NCBI GenBank assembly: GCA_017626275.1
Contig: JAGAJD010000257.1
Span: forward strand, 1-5,537
DNA from: Lachnospira sp.
GTDB taxonomy: Bacteria; Bacillota; Clostridia; Lachnospirales; Lachnospiraceae
DNA length: 5,537 bases
Reading direction: 5' to 3'
The translations under genes were made by a program, and so were the position numbers. Under the pieces are notes generated by a model, which made no database searches, was not told the DNA's origin, and was given only the letters and a program-made list of their open reading frames with translations. Of the stretch, positions 1 through 5,051 are shown piece after piece. Position 1 is the stretch's first letter. Every line of letters begins with the position of its first letter.

Positions 1-513
1 AGTCCATGTGTCAGAAGCAAACAGCCCCATTGATTTTTGTGCCATTCGTATCTTTGCCGCCTGCGTTCTAAAAAGCGGCATAAACCGCAGGGCAGAGGAT
101 ATGAGCAGGGCAATTTTCGGAGATATTTTACCGAAAAGATATAAAAGCTTATCCTCAGTCATTATGACATTGAAGCATTTAAACCAGTAAATTACGGCAA
201 TCAGCATTAATGCAATGTTTATGCCGTAAGCAGCGGCTTCGAGCGTTACAGGATTTCCGTTAAGGAAAAACAGCGGCGTTACGCCGTTATGGGAGAATAG
301 AGGGTTTGTAACTGAAATAAGTATAAACATTATCAGATAAAACCCAAATTCTTTTAAGGCTCGTTTATGCTTTTCAATGTGTACAAAGAAGAGAACACCG
401 CCTGTAAGTGCAATAGCAGTAAGTATCGGATTTGACGAAAACATTGTAATTACAAGCATGGATAAAAAATATAGTGCGCCTGCTGCCGGGTGGATTGATG
501 AAAAATAAATCAT
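1..513 (-). CDS. ecfT: ECF transporter transmembrane (T) component, EcfT/CbiQ family, 3' end outside window
   Basis: The T subunit of an energy-coupling factor transporter is the membrane scaffold joining a substrate-binding S component to the ATPases. The 171 visible residues start at ATG 513-511, behind an AAGGAG ribosome site (526-521) at 7 nt spacing, and stay open to the left edge. The family is usually about 250-290 residues, so roughly a third is missing. Hydrophobic segments lie near residues 11-25, 28-44, 55-72 and 93-111. They are followed by the cytoplasmic coupling region 140-163 (SALRFMPLFRTQ, then AQKSMG), which is the best family signature. Where many T subunits have Ala-Arg-Gly, this one reads Ser-Met-Gly. 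A cobalamin riboswitch and terminator precede it, so the operon is inferred to import cobalamin, cobalt or a precursor. The S component and ATPases are not in the window and are expected further left. The T family call is firm; the substrate is inferred only from the riboswitch. Confidence 0.88.
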   Translation of the reverse strand, partial: MIYFSSIHPAAGALYFLSMLVITMFSSNPILTAIALTGGVLFFVHIEKHKRALKEFGFYLIMFILISVTNPLFSHNGVTPLFFLNGNPVTLEAAAYGINIALMLIAVIYWFKCFNVIMTEDKLLYLFGKISPKIALLISSALRFMPLFRTQAAKIRMAQKSMGLFASDTWT

Positions 514-570
514 TTGTTTTCTCCTTTGCCAGAGTCTTTTTTTCTTCAAGCATCACTGTCATACCTTCCG

Positions 571-613
571 AAAAATAAAAATACTCTTTTAACCTGTAAG
601 GTCAAAAGAGTAC
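571..613 (-). terminator. Intrinsic terminator of the cobalamin riboswitch
   Basis: On the minus strand, 612-599 pairs with 595-582 in a 14-bp stem (UACUCUUUUGACCU with AGGUUAAAAGAGUA, one G-U pair) closed by a 3-nt loop. It is followed at once by the U-rich tract UUUUUAUUUUU (581-571). The stem is continuous only when read as minus-strand RNA; on the plus strand the G-U becomes an A-C mismatch, which fixes the direction. It sits between the aptamer and ecfT, so it is the expected OFF element of a transcription-attenuating riboswitch. Confidence 0.88.
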
Positions 614-736
614 AACTGATTTAACGAAAAAAGTATACAAAACAAGCCTTAAGACCGTCATTCTCATCGCAGCCTGCGTAAATAAAAGAGAAGTGTACGG
701 ACAAAAGGTGTCTGTAAGCTGATAAATCGGTTGCAC
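614..736 (-). promoter_or_regulatory. Expression platform between cobalamin aptamer and terminator
   Basis: This leader stretch contains no convincing gene. It holds three complementary segments that could switch the terminator. CUCUUUUA (690-683) is fully complementary to UAAAAGAG in the 3' arm of the terminator (591-584) and could be an antiterminator. The same segment can instead be partly hidden in a local hairpin, UUCUC (692-688) with GAGAA (665-661), which encloses CGCA-GGC-UGCG. CAGGCUG (676-670), inside that hairpin, is also complementary to CAGCCUG (753-747), which contains the 5' arm of P13 in the aptamer. The complementarities are read directly from the sequence; the switching role is inferred. 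Confidence 0.55.
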
Positions 737-968
737 GCCTCCAACCCAGGCTGTGTTAAACCTAAAAGATATGGCAGGTCTCCTGACTTATGATTTAGTG
801 AATAGATTCACATAAAGTATGCCTTCTCAGGAAAAATATCCCAATGGCTTGTATACTCCAATTTCATCAAATACAGTAATGGTGGTTGCTCCGGATTCTG
901 ACCGGATTCCCTTTTGCTTCTACTAAGCTTAAAGTTTTAAAGCGTTAAGCCTTTCAAACCGTATCTTC
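737..968 (-). promoter_or_regulatory. Cobalamin (B12) riboswitch aptamer
   Basis: This RNA element binds a cobalamin and represses the downstream gene. Hallmarks on the minus strand, 5' to 3', are as follows. A P1 5' strand AAGAUA (967-962) pairs with UAUCUU (771-766). The conserved core GGGAAUCCGG, UCAGAAUCCGGAGC lies at 911-888. A GCCAUUGGGA block (848-839) is one base off the usual GCCACUGG. A complete B12 box, AAGUCAGGAGACCUGCC, lies at 789-773. Downstream, GCCU/AGGC (751-748 with 740-737) forms a P13 hairpin with loop GGGUUGG. GGUUG in this loop can pair with CAACC (888-884) in the core, as expected for the L5-L13 kissing contact. The element is followed by an intrinsic terminator and an ECF T gene, so it should act by transcription attenuation. 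The aptamer call is secure; the exact ligand form (adenosyl- or hydroxo-/methylcobalamin) cannot be told here. Confidence 0.95.
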
Positions 969-993
969 TCATATCAATATTATTTTTTAAGGT

Positions 994-1022
994 AGTATAC
1001 AATGTATGATGAATTTTTGCAA
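994..1022 (-). promoter_or_regulatory. Sigma-A-like promoter of the riboswitch-ecfT transcript
   Basis: The minus strand carries TTGCAA (-35, 1022-1017), a 17-nt spacer and TATACT (-10, 999-994). The predicted start, near 987, is about 20 nt before P1 of the aptamer, so the whole riboswitch would be transcribed. It lies back to back with the thiW promoter. Confidence 0.7.
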
Positions 1023-1033
1023 TAAAAATTATC

Positions 1034-1062
1034 TTGCAAACAGTCATGTTTTGGTGCATAAT
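1034..1062 (+). promoter_or_regulatory. Sigma-A-like promoter of thiWM
   Basis: TTGCAA (-35, 1034-1039), a 17-nt spacer and CATAAT (-10, 1057-1062) predict a start near 1069. That leaves a leader of only about 20 nt before the thiW start, just enough for the AGGAG ribosome site (1073-1077). There is no room for a riboswitch if this is the only promoter. Confidence 0.65.
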
Positions 1063-1087
1063 ACGGAAAAAAAGGAGAAAGTAACAT

Positions 1088-1807
1088 ATGAACAAAAGTC
1101 AAAAACTGACAAAAATGATTTTTTTGGCGATGATGGTCGCAGTAGGAGTTGTGATTTCGCCTATTTTGCGAGTTGAGGGTATGTGTCCGATGGCACATTT
1201 TATTAATGTAACCTGTGCTGTTATGCTAGGCCCCTGGTATGCGTTTGTGTGTGCATTAGCAATCGGAGTAATAAGAATGATATTTATGGGAATCCCGCCG
1301 CTGGCATTGACGGGAGCTGTGTTTGGCGCATTTCTTTCAGGTCTGCTGTACAGATTATCAAAGGGTAAGCTGGTTTGTGCATTTTTAGGTGAAGTAATAG
1401 GAACGGGAATTATCGGTGCGATAGTATCTTATCCTGTCATGACGCTGCTTTGGGGAAGAACAGGTCTTACATGGTTTTTTTATGTGCCGTCATTTATCGC
1501 AGGAACACTGATTGGCGGAAGTATTGCATTTATATTTTTAAAGCAGCTTCAGAAAGCAAAGCTTTTGTCACGTTTCCAGCAGACGCTTGGCGGGGCTGTT
1601 TACAGCGGTGAAAATGAGGTTGTAAATGATGCTTTGGGAATTGCATTTTTTGGATTTATTGCGTATCTTGTGGCAGTTATAATTGTCAATAATTTTGTCG
1701 CAGAGCCATCGCCATTTACAGCAATGATAAAATATATAGTACTGGCTGCATTTTTACTTGCGGCTGTGGTATACTGGCTTTGTAAAAGAAATAAAGTGAA
1801 AGAATGA
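1088..1807 (+). CDS. thiW: ThiW, thiazole-specific S component of an ECF transporter
   Basis: A polytopic membrane protein that should bind the thiamin precursor hydroxyethylthiazole and deliver it through a shared ECF module. The start at ATG 1088 has AGGAG at 1073-1077. The 239 residues begin with a short positive N-terminus, then hydrophobic segments near 10-28, 43-65, 68-90, 95-115 and 130-151. The region 32-63 (MCPMAHFINVTCAVMLGPWY, then the CALAIGVIR stretch) is the most ThiW-like part. The family usually ends after about 160-180 residues. Here a hydrophilic linker (about 152-180) leads to two more predicted membrane helices (about 182-202 and 212-232) and a basic tail. thiM follows after 7 nt, which supports both identities. 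No T or A subunit lies in this operon, so it probably uses a shared (group II) ECF module. The divergent ecfT could in principle serve it, but is under cobalamin control. No TPP riboswitch is seen. Confidence 0.88.
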   Translation: MNKSQKLTKMIFLAMMVAVGVVISPILRVEGMCPMAHFINVTCAVMLGPWYAFVCALAIGVIRMIFMGIPPLALTGAVFGAFLSGLLYRLSKGKLVCAFLGEVIGTGIIGAIVSYPVMTLLWGRTGLTWFFYVPSFIAGTLIGGSIAFIFLKQLQKAKLLSRFQQTLGGAVYSGENEVVNDALGIAFFGFIAYLVAVIIVNNFVAEPSPFTAMIKYIVLAAFLLAAVVYWLCKRNKVKE

Positions 1808-1814
1808 GAAGAAT

Positions 1815-2642
1815 ATGATACAGGCATTTTGTGAGGCAAGACGCATAGTGCAGGCGGAATCGCCGCTTATACACTGCATTACCAATCCGATATCAATTAA
1901 CGACTGCGCAAACGCTGTGCTTGCGCTCGGCGCAAAGCCGATTATGGCGGAGCATCCAAAAGAAGTTGGGAATATTACGGCAGTCTCGGCGGCGCTTGCA
2001 GTAAATCTGGGAAATATTACGGACGCAAGGGCAGAATCTATCTTTTTGTCAGGAAAAATGGCGGCAGATAAAGGGATTCGCAGTGTGATTGATGTGGTTG
2101 GAATAACATGCAGCGATTTCCGCATGGAGCTTGCAAAAAGATATATAGATGAGTGTTCCCCGTCGGTGATTAAAGGAAATTTATCCGAGATTAAGGCTGT
2201 GGCAGGAGCGGAATTTGAATCAGTGGGCATTGATGTAAGCATAAAAGACGCAGTTACAAAGGAAGATGAGGCAGCAGTAAGAGAGGCGGCAGTGCTTGTC
2301 AAGAATTATGCAATGTCGGCAGGTGCAGTTGTCACCGCGAGCGGTGCAGTTGATATTATATCAGACGGAAATGATGTTTTTCTCGTTGAGAATGGCGTGC
2401 CGGAGCTTGCAAGGGTGACGGGAACAGGGTGTATGCTTAATGTAATCACAGGAACATATCTGTCAGCGGCAAAGCCTGTTACAGCAGCAGTGCTTGCGGC
2501 AGTTACGCTCGGTGTCTGCGGAGAGCTTGCCGATAAATCAAAGGGAATGGGAACTTACAGAGTAGGCCTTATTGATAAATTATCAACGTTAGATGATAAA
2601 ACGCTGGAGCAGAAGATGAGAGTTAGGAAGCTTCATATATAA
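1815..2642 (+). CDS. thiM: Hydroxyethylthiazole kinase
   Basis: A cytoplasmic thiamin salvage enzyme: ATP plus 4-methyl-5-(2-hydroxyethyl)thiazole gives the thiazole phosphate, which ThiE joins to HMP-PP. The 275 residues match the usual full length (about 260-275). Visible motifs are the substrate-binding N-terminus HCITNPISINDCANAVLALG (20-39), the GAKPIMAEHPKEV stretch (39-51), IDVVG (92-96), where many homologues have DPVG, KGNLSEI (120-126), and the glycine-rich GTGC (203-206) that closes the active site of this ribokinase-like fold. It starts 7 nt after the thiW stop with only a weak GAGAAG-type ribosome site overlapping the thiW end, so translation is probably coupled to thiW. A strong terminator follows 9 nt downstream. 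Trapping the imported thiazole as phosphate fits the neighbour ThiW. No frameshift or missing motif was seen. Confidence 0.96.
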   Translation: MIQAFCEARRIVQAESPLIHCITNPISINDCANAVLALGAKPIMAEHPKEVGNITAVSAALAVNLGNITDARAESIFLSGKMAADKGIRSVIDVVGITCSDFRMELAKRYIDECSPSVIKGNLSEIKAVAGAEFESVGIDVSIKDAVTKEDEAAVREAAVLVKNYAMSAGAVVTASGAVDIISDGNDVFLVENGVPELARVTGTGCMLNVITGTYLSAAKPVTAAVLAAVTLGVCGELADKSKGMGTYRVGLIDKLSTLDDKTLEQKMRVRKLHI

Positions 2643-2651
2643 ATGTAAAAG

Positions 2652-2692
2652 TAATCCGTTATAAGTTTTTCTTATAACGGATTATTGTTTTT
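2652..2692 (+). terminator. Intrinsic terminator of thiWM
   Basis: A perfect 14-bp inverted repeat (2652-2665 with 2671-2684, TAATCCGTTATAAG and its complement) with a TTTTT loop is followed by TTGTTTTT. It ends the operon 9 nt after the thiM stop. There is no converging gene for it to serve on the other strand. Confidence 0.92.
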
Positions 2693-2698
2693 CAATAT

Positions 2699-2727
2699 TA
2701 GACAAAAGCAGAAACAGATGTTATAGT
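2699..2727 (+). promoter_or_regulatory. Sigma-A-like promoter of metY
   Basis: TAGACA (2699-2704) and TATAGT (2722-2727) are separated by 17 nt; each box matches the consensus at 5 of 6 positions. The predicted start near 2734 gives a leader of about 100 nt. That leader shows no SAM (S-box) or T-box signature. Confidence 0.65.
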
Positions 2728-2778
2728 CATATACATAAAGAAAACATACAAAACCTATCAAACAACTATGAATATAGA

Positions 2779-2820
2779 GCCATTATGGAAATGACACAAC
2801 AGAGTCAAAAAGGGAATGGC
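2779..2820 (+). other. Possible stem-loop in the metY leader
   Basis: GCCATT (2779-2784) is complementary to AATGGC (2815-2820), and inside it TGAC (2792-2795) is complementary to GTCA (2804-2807). The two helices are separated by 7-nt loops on each side, with an 8-nt apical loop. It ends 5 nt before the metY ribosome site (GGAGG, 2826-2830). The helices are short and could be chance; a regulatory role is speculation. Confidence 0.25.
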
Positions 2821-2835
2821 AGAATGGAGGACATT

Positions 2836-4137
2836 ATGAGTACAATTAAGGAAAGAAATTTAAGATTTGAGACAAAGCAGCTTCATGTAGGACAGGAGAC
2901 AGCAGATCCTGTAACAGATTCAAGAGCAGTACCGATTTACCAGACATCATCTTACGTGTTCCACAACTGCGAACATGCAGCAGCAAGATTTGGATTAAGT
3001 GACGCAGGAAATATCTACGGAAGATTAACTAATCCTACACAGGACGTTTTCGAGCAGAGAATAGCAGCCTTAGAGGGTGGTGTTGCAGCTTTGGCGGTAG
3101 CTTCAGGTGCGGCAGCTATTGCTTACACATTCCAGAATCTTGCAAAGGCAGGAGACCACATTGTTGCTTCAAAGACAATTTATGGTGGTACATACAACCT
3201 GCTTGCACATACTCTTACAGAGTATGGAATTACAACTACATTTGTTGACGCTAATAACTTAGATGAGGTTAGAAGCGCAATCAAGGAAAATACAAAGGCT
3301 GTCTTTATTGAAACGCTTGGAAATCCTAATTCCAATGTGGTAGATATTGAGGCGATTGCGGAGATTGCACATGAAAATAAAATACCGCTTGTAATTGATA
3401 ATACATTTGGTACACCATACTTAATAAGACCAATCGAACATGGAGCAGATATCGTTGTACATTCGGCAACAAAATTTATCGGCGGACATGGAACTACAAT
3501 CGGCGGTGTAATTGTAGACAGCGGTAAATTTGACTGGGAGGCTTCTGGAAAATTCCCGTCACTCACAGAGCCAAATCCAAGCTATCATGGAATAAGCTTT
3601 ACAAAAGCGGTAGGTCCGGCAGCGTTTGTTACAAAAATAAGAGCAATTCTTCTTCGTGACACAGGTGCAACATTATCACCGTTCCATGCATTTTTCTTCT
3701 TACAGGGACTTGAAACATTATCACTTAGAGTAGAGCGTCATGTTGAAAATGCGTTAAAGGTTGTTGAATATTTGTCAAACCACCCACAGGTAGAAAAGGT
3801 CAATCACCCGTCTCTTCCTGACGCACCGACACATGACTTATATGAAAAATATTTCCCGAACGGAGGCGGTTCTATCTTTACATTTGAGATTAAGGGCGGC
3901 GCAGAGGAAGCAAAGAAGTTTATCGACAGCTTACAGGTATTCTCACTGCTCGCAAACGTTGCAGATGTTAAGTCACTTGTAATCCACCCGGCGTCAACGA
4001 CTCATTCACAGCTTACAGAGGAAGAGCTTGCAGACCAGGGAATTAAGCCGAATACAATACGTCTGTCTATCGGAACAGAACATATTGATGATATTATTGA
4101 AGACTTAGAGGAGGCATTTTCAGCAGTAAAAGGCTGA
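2836..4137 (+). CDS. metY: O-acetylhomoserine sulfhydrylase (O-acetylhomoserine aminocarboxypropyltransferase)
   Basis: A cytoplasmic PLP enzyme that makes homocysteine from O-acetylhomoserine and sulfide in methionine synthesis. The start at ATG 2836 was chosen because GGAGG (2826-2830) lies 5 nt upstream and MSTIKERNLRFETKQLHVGQ is a typical family N-terminus; an in-frame ATG at 2785 lacks a ribosome site. The 433 residues match family length. Cys/Met metabolism fold-type I features: YGRLTNPT (61-68, phosphate contact from the partner subunit), a Gly-Gly-Thr-Tyr region with Tyr116 as likely ring-stacking residue, D188 in VIDNTFGTPY, PLP lysine K213 in HSATKFIGGHG, the SPFHAFFFLQGLETLSLRVE block (281-300), and SLVIHPASTTHSQLTEEE (380-397) with R409 for the substrate carboxylate. 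The long insert and the FHAFFFLQGLETL block favour MetY over cystathionine synthase or lyase. It is monocistronic, between its own promoter and terminator. No SAM riboswitch is visible. Confidence 0.95.
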   Translation: MSTIKERNLRFETKQLHVGQETADPVTDSRAVPIYQTSSYVFHNCEHAAARFGLSDAGNIYGRLTNPTQDVFEQRIAALEGGVAALAVASGAAAIAYTFQNLAKAGDHIVASKTIYGGTYNLLAHTLTEYGITTTFVDANNLDEVRSAIKENTKAVFIETLGNPNSNVVDIEAIAEIAHENKIPLVIDNTFGTPYLIRPIEHGADIVVHSATKFIGGHGTTIGGVIVDSGKFDWEASGKFPSLTEPNPSYHGISFTKAVGPAAFVTKIRAILLRDTGATLSPFHAFFFLQGLETLSLRVERHVENALKVVEYLSNHPQVEKVNHPSLPDAPTHDLYEKYFPNGGGSIFTFEIKGGAEEAKKFIDSLQVFSLLANVADVKSLVIHPASTTHSQLTEEELADQGIKPNTIRLSIGTEHIDDIIEDLEEAFSAVKG

Positions 4138-4168
4138 TTGTCTAAAATACAAATATAGTATATATGGC

Positions 4169-4197
4169 TTGCATTTGCCATACGGCTGTGATATAAC
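4169..4197 (+). promoter_or_regulatory. Possible extended -10 promoter for the methyltransferase gene
   Basis: TG-A-TATAAC (4189-4197) is an extended -10 element, 17 nt after a weak -35 box, TTGCAT (4169-4174). The predicted start near 4204 falls inside the 5' arm of the metY terminator, so RNA begun here would lack the first bases of that arm. No other good promoter was seen between metY and the methyltransferase gene. Confidence 0.45.
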
Positions 4198-4198
4198 A

Positions 4199-4242
4199 GG
4201 CAGAGCTGCACTTTAATTATCAGGTGCGGCTGTGCCTTTTTT
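4199..4242 (+). terminator. Intrinsic terminator of metY
   Basis: GGCAGAGCTGCAC (4199-4211) pairs with GTGCGGCTGTGCC (4224-4236), giving 12 bp with one G-G mismatch and one U-G pair. The loop is 12 nt and TTTTTT (4237-4242) follows directly. It lies 61 nt after the metY stop and overlaps the predicted start of the next transcript. Confidence 0.87.
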
Positions 4243-4274
4243 ATATTTTGTTAGAGGAGCATAAAAATAGAGAT

Positions 4275-5051
4275 ATGATGACAGAATTAGAGCAGTATTA
4301 TAATAAGTTTAATGAAGAAAAGCGGCTTGACAGCCGTCATGGAAGAGTTGAGTATATTACCTCCATGAAATATATACACGATTATCTTGATGAGGAAAAG
4401 CAGGCGAAAATACTCGATATCGGTGCGGGAACAGGAAGATACTCTGTTGCACTGGCAAATGAGGGGTATGATGTAACGGCGGTGGAGCTTGTTAAACACA
4501 ATCTTGGGCTTTTAAAGGCGAAGGGCAGCTCAGTTAAGGCATATCAGGGAAATGCGCTTAATCTTAAAAGATTTGAAGATAATACATTTGATGTGACGCT
4601 GCTTTTCGGCCCGATGTATCATCTGTTTACATTTGAGGATAAATTAAAGGCACTCACGGAGGCTAAAAGAGTGACTAAGGCGGGCGGAGTAATCCTTGTC
4701 GCCTATGTTATGAATGAATACAGTATTCTGACATATGGCTTTAAGGAAAAACATATCTTGGAATGTGTGAGGGATAAGCGTATATCAGAGGATTTTAAGT
4801 GCCTGTCGCAGACAAGTGATTTGTATGATTATGTGAGGCTTGAACAGATAAACGAGTTAGATGAGGCGGCGGGGCTTGAAAGAATTAAGATTATTTCGCC
4901 TGACGGGCCGGCTAACTATATGAGGCAGGTCTTAAACAGCCTGACGGAAGAAGAATTTGAAATGTTTATAAAATACCATTTATCAACGTGCGAGCGGCAG
5001 GATTTAATAGGCGCCGCCGCCCACACGCTTGATATTCTTAGAAAACAGTAA
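4275..5051 (+). CDS. Class I SAM-dependent methyltransferase, substrate unknown
   Basis: A soluble Rossmann-fold methyltransferase of the UbiE/Methyltransf_11-25 type, 258 residues from ATG 4275. Motif I ILDIGAGTGRYSVALA (46-61) binds SAM. VTAVEL (67-72) carries the acidic residue (E71) expected to hold the ribose. GNALNLKRF (92-100) and FDVTLLFGPMYHLF (105-118) match motifs II-III. KRVTKAGGVILVAYV (131-145) matches the post-III strand. The C-terminal part (about 150-258) is a variable, substrate-type region I do not recognise, so no substrate is proposed. Start choice: the open frame extends upstream to a GTG at 4224, but that lies inside the metY terminator. ATG 4275 (or the adjacent ATG 4278) follows AGAGGAG (4253-4259) at a rather long 15-18 nt, so translation may be modest, or the true start may be the TTG at 4248. 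Its stop directly abuts the stop of the convergent LysR gene. Confidence 0.86.
   Translation: MMTELEQYYNKFNEEKRLDSRHGRVEYITSMKYIHDYLDEEKQAKILDIGAGTGRYSVALANEGYDVTAVELVKHNLGLLKAKGSSVKAYQGNALNLKRFEDNTFDVTLLFGPMYHLFTFEDKLKALTEAKRVTKAGGVILVAYVMNEYSILTYGFKEKHILECVRDKRISEDFKCLSQTSDLYDYVRLEQINELDEAAGLERIKIISPDGPANYMRQVLNSLTEEEFEMFIKYHLSTCERQDLIGAAAHTLDILRKQ

Noticed and set aside
8..190. Plus-strand open frame at the left edge
   Set aside because: It is the antisense shadow of ecfT, whose minus-strand translation is a clear ECF T subunit.
374..562. Open frame on the minus strand starting between the riboswitch terminator and ecfT
   Set aside because: It overlaps the ecfT start out of frame, its ATG has only a GGAAGG 1-2 nt away, and the protein resembles no family; the ecfT frame has a proper ribosome site and clear homology features.
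1..1807. ecfT and thiW as one dedicated thiazole transporter
   Set aside because: They are divergently transcribed and ecfT is controlled by a cobalamin riboswitch, which points to a different substrate; ThiW more likely uses a shared ECF module elsewhere.
2785..2835. In-frame 17-residue N-terminal extension of MetY
   Set aside because: There is no ribosome site before ATG 2785, while ATG 2836 has GGAGG at ideal spacing and begins a family-typical N-terminus.
2734..2835. SAM (S-box) or T-box riboswitch before metY
   Set aside because: No conserved core of either element was found and the leader is too short for a full attenuator with terminator.
4163..4180. Small hairpin ATGGC/GCCAT after metY
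   Set aside because: It is only 5 bp with no following T-run; the real terminator is at 4199-4242.
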